64,000 nt of DNA from Hydrogenophaga sp. BPS33 (GTDB lineage: Bacteria > Pseudomonadota > Gammaproteobacteria > Burkholderiales > Burkholderiaceae_C): positions 868,001-932,000 of the forward strand of contig NZ_CP044549.1 of assembly GCF_009859475.1 (NCBI RefSeq), in the 5' to 3' direction. The translations under genes and the position numbers were made by a program. The notes beneath the pieces were generated by a model. That model was not told where the DNA came from. It searched no databases and was given only the letters and a program-made list of their open reading frames with translations. Shown in pieces: positions 34,170-43,487 of this stretch (positions within the stretch are counted from its first letter, which is position 1; each line of letters starts with the position of its first letter).

Positions 34170-35057
34170 ATGAAACTCGTATCGTTTGATGATTTCCGCG
34201 TGGGCGTTGTGGACGGCGACGCCGTGCACGACGTCACGGCCCTGTTGCCACCGTTTCTGGACGCGTTGCCCAGGCAGCGCATCAACCACCTCATCGGACA
34301 CTGGTCCGAGCTGGGCCCTGTGCTGTCGTCGCAGTACCGTTCGGCGCCTCGGCGCGAACTCGCTGGCCTTCGCCTGCTGCCGCCCAACCCCGCGCCCGGG
34401 CATGTGTTTGCCGCTCCTGCCAACTACGCCAAACACATCGGCGAGATCGGCAACCGCTCGGTTACCACGGGCGGGCGCAGTGCGCGTGAGCAGGGCTTCT
34501 TCCTCATGGCGCCGGGTTCGCTGGTGGGATCGGGCCAGTCCATCCTGCTGCCCAAGGACTCTTCGCGGCGTTTCGACCACGAGTCCGAACTGGCCGTGGT
34601 GATCGGCCGGGCCGGGCGCAACATACCGCGGGAGCAGGCGCTGTCCCACGTGTTCGGCTATGCCTGCCTGATCGACGCCACGATGCGCATCGAGAAGGGC
34701 AGCTTCGAGGAAGAGCGCACCATGCGCAAGTCCTTCGAAACCTTCAACCCGATGGGGCCCTGGATCGTCACCGCCGACGAGGTGCCCGATCCGCAGTCGT
34801 TGTCCAACCGCCTGTGGGTCAACGGCGAACTGCGCCAGAGCGCCAACACGGGCGAGATGATCGTCGGCGTGGCCGAACTGATCGAACTGATCTCCTCCGT
34901 GCTGCCCTTGCAGCCAGGCGATGTGATCGCCTCCGGCACGCCCGAAGGCGTGGGTCCGATAGAGCCGGGCGATGAAGTGCGCATCGAAATCGAATCCGTC
35001 GGTGCGATGACGCTGTCGGTGCGGGAGCACGCACAGCGTGCGCCGCGCCCCTACTGA
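34170..35057 (+). CDS. Fumarylacetoacetate hydrolase family protein (fumarylpyruvate-hydrolase-like), 295 aa
   Basis: FAH C-terminal-type fold: FAAPANYAKHIGE, metal ligands in RRFDHESELAVVIG (Glu138, Glu140) and the YACLIDATMR element (Asp169), then ASGTPEGVGPIEPGDEV. Splits an acylpyruvate such as fumarylpyruvate into pyruvate and a dicarboxylate. It lies 27 bases after the dioxygenase. No maleylpyruvate isomerase gene is present, so either the hydrolase takes the cis isomer or the PrpF-like protein supplies isomerisation. Confidence 0.9.
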   Translation: MKLVSFDDFRVGVVDGDAVHDVTALLPPFLDALPRQRINHLIGHWSELGPVLSSQYRSAPRRELAGLRLLPPNPAPGHVFAAPANYAKHIGEIGNRSVTTGGRSAREQGFFLMAPGSLVGSGQSILLPKDSSRRFDHESELAVVIGRAGRNIPREQALSHVFGYACLIDATMRIEKGSFEEERTMRKSFETFNPMGPWIVTADEVPDPQSLSNRLWVNGELRQSANTGEMIVGVAELIELISSVLPLQPGDVIASGTPEGVGPIEPGDEVRIEIESVGAMTLSVREHAQRAPRPY

Positions 35058-35066
35058 GTTCGTGGC

Positions 35067-36197
35067 ATGGCGGCCCGCATCCCTGCCGCTTTCATTCGCG
35101 GCGGCACCAGCAAGGCGATCGTCTTCCACGCGCGCGATCTGCCCGCCGACCGGACGGCATGGGACGCGATCTTTCTGCGCGCCATGGGCAGCCCCGATCC
35201 CTACGGCCGTCAGCTCGATGGCATGGGCGGGGGCGTGTCCTCGCTCTCCAAGGTCTGCGTCGTGGGCGCACCCTCGGTGGATGGCGCAGACGTCGACTAC
35301 ACCTTCGCGCAGGTGCAGGTGAAGAAGGCGTCGGTGGACTACCGCGGCAATTGCGGCAACATGTCCTCGGCGATCGGCCCTTTCGCGGTGGACGAAGGCC
35401 TGGTGCAGGTGCGCGATGGCATGGCGCAGGTGCGCATCCACAACACCAACACGCACAAGATCATCCGCGCCTCGTTTCCCGTGCGCGGCGGGCGCAGCGT
35501 GAGCGAAGGCGATCTGACCATTCCCGGCGTCCATGGCACGGGCGCGCCGGTGCGGCTCGACTTTCTCGAACCCGGCGGTGCGTCGACCGGGCGGCTGTTG
35601 CCCACGGGCCGCGCGCTCGACGAGATCGAGCTGCCCGAAGGCCGCTTTCGCGCCAGCCTCGTGGACGCCGCCAACGCCTGCGTGTTCGTCGACGCCGCGC
35701 AACTGGGCCTTGCCGGCACCGAGTTGCCCGAGGTGCTGGGCGCGCACACACAGGCCATGGCCTTGCTGGCGCGGCTGCGGCTCGAAGCCTCCGTCATGAT
35801 GAGCATCGCCGCCACACCCGAGTTGGCGCTTGCCATCGATGCGATTCCCATGATCGCGCTGGTGTCCTCCCCCCGGGACAGCACCACCCTGGACGGCCAG
35901 TGCATCCCGGCCGGCGATGCCGATCTGGTGGTGCGCATGCTCTCCAATGGCCAACCCCACAACGCACTGCCCCTGACCGGCTCCTTGTGCACCGGCGTGG
36001 CGATGCAGATCGAAGGCAGCCTGCCCCAGCAGCTCTCACGGCGTGGGCGTGGGGGCGAAGGCTTGCGCCTGGCCATGCCGTCGGGGGTGCTCACGGTGGC
36101 GGCCGATGTGCGGCGTGCGGGCGGTGGTTGGCACGCGGCTTCGGGTGCGTTTTACCGCACCACGCGAAGGCTGTTCGAAGGGGCCGTCTGCCTTTGA
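35067..36197 (+). CDS. PrpF-like isomerase (3-methylaconitate / oxalomesaconate isomerase family), 376 aa
   Basis: PrpF/GalD fold (diaminopimelate-epimerase-like): PAAFIRGGTSKAIVFHARDLP at the start, GGGVSSLSKVC, DYRGNCGNMSSAIGPFAVDEGL, and the family Cys and Ser/Gly loops. Members isomerise unsaturated dicarboxylates (aconitate, 4-oxalomesaconate). Downstream of a gentisate-type dioxygenase and hydrolase, a cis/trans or double-bond isomerisation of the ring-cleavage product is plausible (inference). Converges on the LysR gene with 7 bases between stops. Confidence 0.88.
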   Translation: MAARIPAAFIRGGTSKAIVFHARDLPADRTAWDAIFLRAMGSPDPYGRQLDGMGGGVSSLSKVCVVGAPSVDGADVDYTFAQVQVKKASVDYRGNCGNMSSAIGPFAVDEGLVQVRDGMAQVRIHNTNTHKIIRASFPVRGGRSVSEGDLTIPGVHGTGAPVRLDFLEPGGASTGRLLPTGRALDEIELPEGRFRASLVDAANACVFVDAAQLGLAGTELPEVLGAHTQAMALLARLRLEASVMMSIAATPELALAIDAIPMIALVSSPRDSTTLDGQCIPAGDADLVVRMLSNGQPHNALPLTGSLCTGVAMQIEGSLPQQLSRRGRGGEGLRLAMPSGVLTVAADVRRAGGGWHAASGAFYRTTRRLFEGAVCL

Positions 36198-36204
36198 CTT
36201 TGAT

Positions 36205-37131
36205 TTAGGTGCCCGTGCCGAGGTAGATGTCGGGCCGCTGCGCCATGAGCTGTTGGGCCGTGCGCCGCGCCGCGTCGAGAAAACCCGTGACCAGCGGCGT
36301 CTCCGCGTTGCGCCGCCAGGCCACCACGCAGTTGACGCCCTTGTGGTCGTCCTGGAGCGCGCGGTAGGTCACGCCCTGCGATTGCATCACCTGCATCACC
36401 GCCGGGACGACCGAAACACCGAGCCCGCCGGCGACGAGGCAGATGGAGGTGTGCATGTCCCGCACCTCGTTCACGACCGTTGGCCGCAGATCGCGTTCTT
36501 CGAACAGTTCGAAGATGCGGTCGGAGTATCCCCGCGTGGTGCCCCGTCCGACGGCAATCAGGGGCCAAGATGCAAGTTCGGCAATGGTGACCTTGCTGGC
36601 GCCCTCGAACTTGCTGCCGCCGGGTACCGCGACCACCAGCGGTTCGCGGTACAGCACTTCGCTGGCAATGTCGCGGTCGTGTACATGGCCGCGCATGATG
36701 CCGATCTCGATCTCGCCCTCCTTGAGCGCATTGATCTGCTGGCCGATGGTCATTTCCTGCAAATTCACGTCGGTGGCCTGTCGCTGCGACTTGAAGATGC
36801 GCAGGGTGTGCGGCAGGAACGTGAAGAGCGCGGAATAGATCGCGCCCACCGACAAGGTGGCGTCGGCACCTCGGTCGGCGGCCCGCACGGCCGCGATGGC
36901 GCCGGCCGCGGCATTCAGGACCCGTTGCGCGTGTTCGACGAGGATGGCCCCCGAAGGCGTCAACTGCACTTTTCGCTTGTCGCGGATAAAGAGCTTCGTT
37001 TCAAGCTCTTCTTCCAGGGCGATGATCTGTTGGCTGAGCGGCGGTTGTGCGATGTGAACACGCTCGGCTGCGCGGGTGAAGCTGAGCTCATGCGCCACCG
37101 CTAGAAAGTATTGCAACTGCCGCATGTTCAT
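36205..37131 (-). CDS. LysR-family transcriptional regulator (CatR/CbnR-like), 308 aa
   Basis: N-terminal winged helix-turn-helix: MRQLQYFLAVAHELSFTRAAERVHIAQPPLSQQIIALEEELE, of which the core SFTRAAERVHIAQPPLSQQI is the recognition helix. The effector domain follows (IGIMRGHVHDRDIASEVLYREPLV, GGLGVSVVP). Start: ATG 37131, with GGAG 9 bases upstream, rather than the earlier ATG 37146, which has no ribosome site. LysR proteins usually sit divergent from their target; this one is convergent with the ring-cleavage operon, so its target may be the promoter at 32098-32308. Confidence 0.92.
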   Translation of the reverse strand: MNMRQLQYFLAVAHELSFTRAAERVHIAQPPLSQQIIALEEELETKLFIRDKRKVQLTPSGAILVEHAQRVLNAAAGAIAAVRAADRGADATLSVGAIYSALFTFLPHTLRIFKSQRQATDVNLQEMTIGQQINALKEGEIEIGIMRGHVHDRDIASEVLYREPLVVAVPGGSKFEGASKVTIAELASWPLIAVGRGTTRGYSDRIFELFEERDLRPTVVNEVRDMHTSICLVAGGLGVSVVPAVMQVMQSQGVTYRALQDDHKGVNCVVAWRRNAETPLVTGFLDAARRTAQQLMAQRPDIYLGTGT

Positions 37132-37185
37132 CTGTCGCGTCTCCATCGATTTTTTTGAAAGGGGCTTCGGCGTGGACGCTAACTG

Positions 37186-37932
37186 CTAGCGGGTTTGCGT
37201 GAACTCCCGCGCATCCAGCCGCACGTCGCGCATGTAGTTGCGCAGCGCCTTCTGCATGTAGTCGGTGTACTCCTGCAGCACCTTGTCGACGTCGCGTTCG
37301 CGCAGGTACTGCAGCATGCGTTGGCGCGATTCGATCGCGAATTCGTTGGGCATTTCGCCGAGCACGCGCACGAAGTTCAAGGTGATGTCCACGAGCACGC
37401 TGGTCATGATGGCCAGCACCGGGTTGCCCGCCGCGCGCGCCAATATGCGGTGGAAGTCGACGCTGTGGTGGACCCGCAGCTTGAGGTCACCGGCCCGGGC
37501 CGCCGCCGACATCTGCTCGAAATTCGCCTCCATCGCGGCCATGTCGCTCTCGGTGTACCGCAGGCAGGCCATGCGCGCGACTTCGCGGCCGAGCACGATG
37601 CGCGCTTCCATCAGGTCCTGCGCGCTCAAGGTGCCCAGGCTCATCATGTCGCCGAACGCGACCTTGATCGCGTTGACGCCGCCATTGGCGATGTAGGCCC
37701 CGCCAGCGGCCCCGGGCTTGAGCTCGATCAGGCCCGCATGCTCCAGGGAGCGCAGGGCTTCGCGCACGGTATTGCGGCTCACGCCCAGGGACTCGGCCAG
37801 CTGCCGTTCGGGTGGCAGCTTGTCGCCTTCGCGCAGTCCGCCGGCCGAGATTTGTTCGCGGATCTGGGCCGACACCTCTTCGAAGGTGCGCTTGCGCAGC
37901 GGCTTGAAGACGACGGGGGACTGGATGGGCAT
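37186..37932 (-). CDS. GntR-family regulator, FadR subgroup (FCD domain), 248 aa
   Basis: N-terminal winged HTH: ISAGGLREGDKLPPERQLAESLGVSRNTVREALRSLE; the recognition part SRNTVREALRSLE is identical to that of the regulator at 46294-47073. The C-terminal FCD domain (VDFHRILARAAGNP with a metal-binding His) senses an acyl or organic-acid effector. ATG 37932 gives a normal length. It lies downstream of the binding-protein gene and likely regulates the leftward cluster ending here, and perhaps shares operators with the second GntR protein (inference). Confidence 0.93.
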   Translation of the reverse strand: MPIQSPVVFKPLRKRTFEEVSAQIREQISAGGLREGDKLPPERQLAESLGVSRNTVREALRSLEHAGLIELKPGAAGGAYIANGGVNAIKVAFGDMMSLGTLSAQDLMEARIVLGREVARMACLRYTESDMAAMEANFEQMSAAARAGDLKLRVHHSVDFHRILARAAGNPVLAIMTSVLVDITLNFVRVLGEMPNEFAIESRQRMLQYLRERDVDKVLQEYTDYMQKALRNYMRDVRLDAREFTQTR

Positions 37933-38056
37933 GGCAGCGGCGTGGAACCTGGACGTTGTCAAAAGAAATGGCCCGTGGCGCAGGCTTGCGGGCACGGGTC
38001 CATTCTGCCAGCCCTCCGACAGACCAGGGGCGCTGCGGCGGGGCGGCTTCGATGCC

Positions 38057-39043
38057 TTACTTCTTCGCCGCGCGCAACGCCGCCGTCGCCTTCTCCGCTT
38101 CCTTTGCCATGATCTTGGCGAATGCGTCGGGCGAGGTGGGCATCGGTTCGAAGCCGATCTTCTTGATGTCTTCGATCGCCTCGGGGCGGCTCGACGCTTT
38201 CAGGATCGCATCGCTCAGTGTCTTGACCACCGCCGGCGGTGTGCCGGCCGGTGCGACCAGTCCGTACCACACCAGCGATTCGTAGCCCGGCAGGTTCGCG
38301 GCTTCGGCGATGGTGGGTGTGTCGGGCATGGCGGTGGTGCGCTTGAGCGCGCCCACGCCGAGCGCGCGCAGCTTGCCGGCCTGCACGTTGGACAAGCCTG
38401 TGGACTGCACCGTGTAGTACATGTCCACCGTGCCGCCGATGGTGTCGGCCAGCGCTTGCGCGTTGCTCTTGTACGGAATCTCGCGAATGTCCATGCCCAG
38501 GCGCGCCTTGAGCGCTTCCATCTCCAATTGGCTCGGCGTGCCGGGGCCGGACGATGCGTAGGTGAGCTTGCCGGGGTGCGCCTTGGCATAGGCCACGAGG
38601 TCGGTCATGGACTTGATCGGCAGGCTGCTGGTGATCGTCATCGCCAAGGGGTTCACGGCCAGTTGACCGAGCGCCACGAAGTCCTTCAGCGGGTCGTACG
38701 AGGTGTTGCTCTGGCTGATCGGGCCGACCACGAAGGGCGTGGTCGCCACCAGGATGGTGTGGCCATCGGCCGGCTGCTTGGCCACGTAGGCCGAGCCGAT
38801 CATGCCGCCCGCGCCGTCGCGGTTTTCCACGATGGTGGGCAGGTTCAGCACCTCGCCCAGGTGCTTGGCATAGACCCGCGCGATCATGTCCACGCCGCTG
38901 CCGGCGCTGTAAGGCGAGACGATGCGCAGCGGCTTGTTGGGGCTCAATTGTGCCCAGGTGCTGGTGGCACCGAGCAGCCCTAGGGAGGCGGTGATGAGCG
39001 CCAGGCAGGCGCGGCGCGGAAAAGAGGGTGTGCGTGAGGTCAT
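38057..39043 (-). CDS. Bug/TctC-family solute-binding protein, 328 aa
   Basis: Signal peptide core ACLALITASLGLLGATSTWAQ, then LSPNKPLRIVSPYSAGSGVDMIAR and TIVENRDGAGGMIG. ATG 39043 has AAGGAG at about 9 bases. Same strand and 28 bases after the acyl-CoA dehydrogenase stop. As with the other binding proteins here, no TctAB-type permease is nearby. Confidence 0.92.
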   Translation of the reverse strand: MTSRTPSFPRRACLALITASLGLLGATSTWAQLSPNKPLRIVSPYSAGSGVDMIARVYAKHLGEVLNLPTIVENRDGAGGMIGSAYVAKQPADGHTILVATTPFVVGPISQSNTSYDPLKDFVALGQLAVNPLAMTITSSLPIKSMTDLVAYAKAHPGKLTYASSGPGTPSQLEMEALKARLGMDIREIPYKSNAQALADTIGGTVDMYYTVQSTGLSNVQAGKLRALGVGALKRTTAMPDTPTIAEAANLPGYESLVWYGLVAPAGTPPAVVKTLSDAILKASSRPEAIEDIKKIGFEPMPTSPDAFAKIMAKEAEKATAALRAAKK

Positions 39044-39071
39044 GGTGTGTCTCCTTGTGGCATGTGGGAAG

Positions 39072-40199
39072 TCAGTGCGGGGTGGCGTGAGCCGTTTCCA
39101 GCGTGCGCGCGATCAACTCGCGTTGCTCGGCGGCAGACCCGAGCCACTCGGCGTTGGCGCGCGCGCGCTTGAAATACAGGTGGTTCTTCATCTCCCAGGT
39201 GAAGCCGATGGCGCCGAACATCTGGATGCTGCGGTGCGTGGCGTCGCGGTAGGCCTCGCTGGCGTAGGCCTGTGCCATGGCGGATGCGAGGGTGGCGGTG
39301 CGCTCGTCTTGCGATTGCGCCCAGGCCGCGTAGAGCACAGCGGTCTGCGTGCATTCGGTCTGCGCGAGCATGTCGGCCAGGCCGTGCTTGATCGACTGGT
39401 ACGCGCCGATAGGCCGGCCGAACGCCACGCGCTCTTTGACGTAGGCGGTGGTGTCGTCCAGCACGGCCTGCAGGCCGCCTGCGCTCTCGGCCGCCAGCGC
39501 GAGGTGCAGTCGGTTGCGCAGCGTGGGCCAGGTGCTGTCCCAATCACCGGGCATCAGATCGCCGACTGCGTCCTTGACATGCACGTGTGCCACCTGCCGA
39601 GTGATGTCGCGCCAGGCGAGCCATTCGGTCTCGATGCCATCGGCTTCGCCCTGCACGAGGAACAAGCGCTTGGCGCCGTCCAGCATGGCAGCCACTACCA
39701 GCAACTGCGCACCGGGTGCGTCGATCACGAAATGGCTGCTGCCGCTCAGGCGGTACGAGCCGTCTGCATGGAGCGTGGCCATCACATCGGCATCGGCCGC
39801 GCCGGCATCGCCACTGGCGGGCGCGGTGGCCAGGGCCATGCGCAGGCCGGCTTCGGCCACTTGCGGCAACCACAGCGTTTGCTGTTCGGGGCTGCCCGCT
39901 GCGAGCAAGGCCCAGGTACCGGCCAAGGTGCCCAGCAGCGGCGTGGGCGCGAGCGTGCGACCGCATTCGCGCAACACGATGGCGACATCGATCTCGCTCA
40001 TGCCCAGGCCGCCGTGTGCCTCGGGCACGGCCATGGCCGGCCAGCCGAGTTCGCAGAGCTTGGCCCACAGCGCGTCGTAAGGCGCCTGTTGCGCGTCGGC
40101 ACCGGGCACGAGCAGCGGGGCGAGATCCACCTGGTCGCGCAGGAAATCGGCGGCCGCGTCGCGCAGCACGGTGTGGTCTTCGGAGAGGCTGAAGTTCAT
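39072..40199 (-). CDS. Acyl-CoA dehydrogenase, small/partner B subunit, 375 aa
   Basis: Starts MNFSLSEDHTVLRDAAADFLRD; has WPAMAVPEAHGGLGMSEID, a degenerate middle domain (SSHFVIDAPGAQLLVV) and RVAFGRPIGAYQSIKHGLADML. QMFGAIGFTWEM and a C-terminus without the catalytic EGT/EIQR tail indicate the structural partner type. ATG 40199 overlaps the large-subunit stop as ATGA. Pairs with 40196-41404 by adjacency, like the two other dehydrogenase pairs. Confidence 0.88.
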   Translation of the reverse strand: MNFSLSEDHTVLRDAAADFLRDQVDLAPLLVPGADAQQAPYDALWAKLCELGWPAMAVPEAHGGLGMSEIDVAIVLRECGRTLAPTPLLGTLAGTWALLAAGSPEQQTLWLPQVAEAGLRMALATAPASGDAGAADADVMATLHADGSYRLSGSSHFVIDAPGAQLLVVAAMLDGAKRLFLVQGEADGIETEWLAWRDITRQVAHVHVKDAVGDLMPGDWDSTWPTLRNRLHLALAAESAGGLQAVLDDTTAYVKERVAFGRPIGAYQSIKHGLADMLAQTECTQTAVLYAAWAQSQDERTATLASAMAQAYASEAYRDATHRSIQMFGAIGFTWEMKNHLYFKRARANAEWLGSAAEQRELIARTLETAHATPH

Positions 40200-41404
40200 G
40201 CGGCCTCCTTCTGCGTCGGCTGTGCCTTGCCGATCTGGTTGAACGGGGTGTGGCGCGTGGGGTCCTTCTCGCGCGGCAGGCCCAGCACGCGTTCGGCCAC
40301 CACGTTCTTCAACACCTCCTGCGTGCCCACGCCCAGCGTGACGGCGGGGCTCCACCAGAAGGCGTGGTCCCAGTTGGAGAAGGGGCCGCGTTCTGCTTGC
40401 GTCATGGGCAGCACGTCGCGGTTCTTCACCAGGCCGGCCACGCCCTGGCTGCGCTTGGCCAGATCGAGCACGCGCTGGCCGTGCGGGGCGGCGACCATCT
40501 TGCGCACAGCCCCCTCCGGGCCGGACTCGCGCGCGTTCATGCGGTCGCTCAACGAACGCAGCGCGAGCAGGCGCAGGATTTCGCCTTCGATCCACAAGCC
40601 GACGGCCTCGTCGCGCACCAGGGGATTTTTGAAGCGGCCTGCGGCCACCAGGCCATCGACCAACTCGCGCGCCGACGGGCCCGAACCCCAGATCGCGCCG
40701 GGCCGAGAGAGCGCCACGCGCTCGGTCTGCAGCTGCTGCATGCTGAGCTTCCAGCCATCGCCCTCTTTGCCGAGCAAACGATCGGCCGGCACGATCACGT
40801 CGTCGAAAAACACCTCGTTGTACTCGCCGCTTTCGCCGCTCATGTCGGCGATCGGGCGGATGGTGATGCCGGGGCTCTTCATGTCGACCAAGAATTGCGA
40901 CAGACCCGCGTGCTTGGGCGCGCTCGGGTCGGTGCGCGCCACCAGCACGCCGATCTGCGCCTTGTCGGCCAGCGAGGTCCACATCTTCTGCCCACGGATC
41001 ACGTAGTGGTCGCCCTCGCGGCGCGCCGTGGTGCGCAGCGCGCCCACGTCGGAGCCGGCCGAGGGTTCGCTGAACAGCATGCACCACACTTCTTCGCAGG
41101 CCAGAGCGGGTTTGAGGAACCGCTCCTGTTGTTCCGGCGTGCCATGGCGCAGCAGCGACTGGCCGCAGTTGTTGATGGGCACCGGGTTCTTGTGGTGTGG
41201 TGCGCGGATGCCGGCGCGCGCCAGCTCGTCGTCGATGATGAGTTGCAGCTCGGGGTTGGCACCCAGACCCCAGGGGCGAGGCCAGTGCGGCACGGTGTAG
41301 CCCTGGTCGAACAGCAGCGCGTAGCCGGGCTTTGGGTTCGCTTGCAACCAGGCGCGCACTTCCAGCCGGCGCGGGTCGTCTTCAGCGGGAAGGTCGAAAT
41401 CCAT
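40196..41404 (-). CDS. Acyl-CoA dehydrogenase, large/partner A subunit, 402 aa
   Basis: Contains MLFSEPSAGSDVGALRTTA, YVIRGQKMWTSLA and GKEGDGWKLSMQQLQTERVAL, and near the C-terminus LGVGTQEVLKNVVAERVLGLP. At the MCAD Glu376 position the usual EGT is replaced by VGT, so the catalytic base is not the canonical one. Long C-terminal tail after the last helix (REKDPTRHTPFNQ). Overlaps its neighbours by 1 and 4 bases. With 39072-40199 it forms a likely heteromeric dehydrogenase. Confidence 0.9.
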   Translation of the reverse strand: MDFDLPAEDDPRRLEVRAWLQANPKPGYALLFDQGYTVPHWPRPWGLGANPELQLIIDDELARAGIRAPHHKNPVPINNCGQSLLRHGTPEQQERFLKPALACEEVWCMLFSEPSAGSDVGALRTTARREGDHYVIRGQKMWTSLADKAQIGVLVARTDPSAPKHAGLSQFLVDMKSPGITIRPIADMSGESGEYNEVFFDDVIVPADRLLGKEGDGWKLSMQQLQTERVALSRPGAIWGSGPSARELVDGLVAAGRFKNPLVRDEAVGLWIEGEILRLLALRSLSDRMNARESGPEGAVRKMVAAPHGQRVLDLAKRSQGVAGLVKNRDVLPMTQAERGPFSNWDHAFWWSPAVTLGVGTQEVLKNVVAERVLGLPREKDPTRHTPFNQIGKAQPTQKEAA

Positions 41405-42291
41405 CACTCGCCTTCCTGGCGCACCGGCGTGGCGTAGAACGCTTCGCGCTGGTGGGTGGAGGCGCGCACGCCGCTGACACTGCGCTCCTTCATGAAGTTG
41501 AACTCGCCCGGCTCCCAGCGCATGTTGGTGGCGAGCGTGTGGAACACCGGGCCGTAGGCGAACTGGCTGGTCACGCCCAGCGCCTGCATGGCCATGTTGG
41601 TGGCGGCCTTGCCCAGGGCGATTCCATCGCGCGGCAGGCGCACGATGCGCTCGGCCCAGGCTTCGCCCTGGGCTTCGAGGTCCGCCAGCGGCACCACTTT
41701 GTTCACCAGACCATTGGCGCGCGCTTCCTGTGCGTCCCACACCTCGGCCAGCAGCAAGAGCTCGCGCGCCTTGCGCGCGCCCAGGGTCATGATCTCCCAG
41801 GCATCGAGGTAGGCCGCGCCGGACAGGCCGAGCTTTTGCTCGGGATGGCCCATGCGAGCGTTGTCGGCCGCGATCACCAGGTCGCACGACTCGGCCATGT
41901 ACAGCCCACCGCCCAGGCAGTAGCCGCGCACCAGCGCCACCGAAGGTTTGAGGAAGGTGAAGATGCGCTGGAAGCGCTCGATGTAGTGCTTGTCGTATTG
42001 CAGGCGCGCGCGCTGGCTCGGGCGGCGCTTGCGGCCGTGTTCGTCGGTGCCGCCATCGCCGTACTGGTTGCCCACCTCGGCCAGGTCGTGGCCGGCGCAG
42101 AAGTCGTCGCCCGCGCCGCGCAGCACGACCACGCGCACGTCGTCGTCGTCCTCGGCCTTGTCGTAGGCCAGCATGAGCTGTTCCCACATGGTCTGGCTCA
42201 TGGCGTTGCGTTTCTCGGGGCGGTTCAGGGTGACATAGGCCCGCCCGTCGCGGGCGAGGTAGTCGACGCTGCCTTGTGTGGTCGTGCTCAT
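41404..42291 (-). CDS. Enoyl-CoA hydratase/isomerase (crotonase) family, 295 aa
   Basis: Paralogue of 24381-25250: AYVTLNRPEKRNAM, FCAGHDLAEVGNQYG, RGYCLGGGLYMAE and GHPEQKLGLSGAAYLDAW. It shares the same long insertion after the first oxyanion loop (RKRRPSQRARLQYDKHYIERFQ). The catalytic Glu of the HPEQ loop is present. Overlaps the CoA-transferase stop as ATGA. Follows the transferase 42288-43487, just as the paralogue is adjacent to 23221-24372, but in the opposite order relative to its dehydrogenase. Confidence 0.88.
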   Translation of the reverse strand: MSTTTQGSVDYLARDGRAYVTLNRPEKRNAMSQTMWEQLMLAYDKAEDDDDVRVVVLRGAGDDFCAGHDLAEVGNQYGDGGTDEHGRKRRPSQRARLQYDKHYIERFQRIFTFLKPSVALVRGYCLGGGLYMAESCDLVIAADNARMGHPEQKLGLSGAAYLDAWEIMTLGARKARELLLLAEVWDAQEARANGLVNKVVPLADLEAQGEAWAERIVRLPRDGIALGKAATNMAMQALGVTSQFAYGPVFHTLATNMRWEPGEFNFMKERSVSGVRASTHQREAFYATPVRQEGE

Positions 42292-43487
42292 GGGGTGGTC
42301 TCTTTCATCGTGTGGCCATCGGCGGCGAGTTCGGCCAGGATTTGCGCGGTGTGTTCGCCGAGCAAGGGGGGGGCGCGGCGGATCGTGGTCGGCGTGCTGC
42401 CCATGCGCATGGGCGTGCGCAACAGCGGCAGCTCGCCCACGGTCGGGTGCTCCACGGTCTGCACCATGTGCTCGCGCACGGCAGGGTCGGCGAACACGGC
42501 TTCGAAATCGCGCACGGGAGAGAACAGCACGTCGGCGTCGGTGAGGCGTTGCGTCCAGTTCGCGAGCGTGTCGGTGGCGAAGGCGTCGGCCAGGATCGCG
42601 TCCAGCGCGCCGCGGTTCGCCATGCGCGCGGCGTTGTCGATGAAGCGCGCGTCTTGCGGCAGTGCGGGTTGGCCGATGGCCTGTGCCATGCGCTGCCAGT
42701 ACTTCTCGGTGTGCGCCACCACCATCAGGTGCTTGCCATCGGCGGTGGCGTAGGTGTTCCATGGCGCCATCTGGTAGTGGGCGTTGCCCGAGCGCTCGGG
42801 GGTCTTGCCGGTGGCGAAGAAGTACTGCTCGCGCGGTACCATGGAAAACACGGTCGCGTCGAGCATGGAGATCTCGATGCGCTGGCCCACGCCGCTGGCA
42901 TCGCGCGCGCGCAGGGCGCCCAGCACGGCGATGGTGCCGAACAGCGGCGGCACGAAGTCGGACAGCAGCACACCCAGTTTGAGCGGCCCGCTCTCGGCTG
43001 TGCCGGTGAGCTGCATCAGGCCCGACATGGCCTGGATCACCGGGTCCAGCGCGGGGCGGTCGCGGTAGGGGCCGGTGCTGCCGAAACCCGAGAGCGAGCA
43101 GCAGATGAGGCCCGGGTTGTCGGTCTTGAGCGACTCGTAGCCGATACCCAGCTTCTCCATGGTGCCGGGGCGGAAGTTCTCCACCAACACGTCGGAGCGC
43201 GCAGCGAGCGCGCGCAGCACCTCGATGTCCTTGGGCTGCTTCAGGTCGAGCACGATGCTGCGCTTGTTGCGGTTCATGCTCAGGAAATAGTCGCTCTCGC
43301 CACCGGGCCGGTTGCGGCCGATGTGGCGCGCGCTCTCGCCGCCGGGCGGCTCGACCTTGATGACATCCGCGCCCATGTCGCCGAGCAGCAGCGTGCACAG
43401 CGGGCCGGCCACCATCTGCGTGAGGTCGAGCACGCGCACGCCGTCGAGCACGCCGGGGAGCAACGATGCGAGGGGGTTGGTGCTCAT
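42288..43487 (-). CDS. CaiB/BaiF family III CoA-transferase, 399 aa
   Basis: LDGVRVLDLTQMVAGPLCTLLLGDMGADVIKVEPPGGES, NRNKRSIVLDLKQ and RPALDPVIQAMSG, with nucleophile-position Asp177 (LLSDFVPPL). Closest relative in the window is 23221-24372. ATG 43487 overlaps the ligase stop by 4 bases. The ligase-transferase-hydratase-dehydrogenase order suggests one acyl-CoA route with an alternative activation mechanism (ligase and CoA-transferase). Confidence 0.9.
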   Translation of the reverse strand: MSTNPLASLLPGVLDGVRVLDLTQMVAGPLCTLLLGDMGADVIKVEPPGGESARHIGRNRPGGESDYFLSMNRNKRSIVLDLKQPKDIEVLRALAARSDVLVENFRPGTMEKLGIGYESLKTDNPGLICCSLSGFGSTGPYRDRPALDPVIQAMSGLMQLTGTAESGPLKLGVLLSDFVPPLFGTIAVLGALRARDASGVGQRIEISMLDATVFSMVPREQYFFATGKTPERSGNAHYQMAPWNTYATADGKHLMVVAHTEKYWQRMAQAIGQPALPQDARFIDNAARMANRGALDAILADAFATDTLANWTQRLTDADVLFSPVRDFEAVFADPAVREHMVQTVEHPTVGELPLLRTPMRMGSTPTTIRRAPPLLGEHTAQILAELAADGHTMKETTP

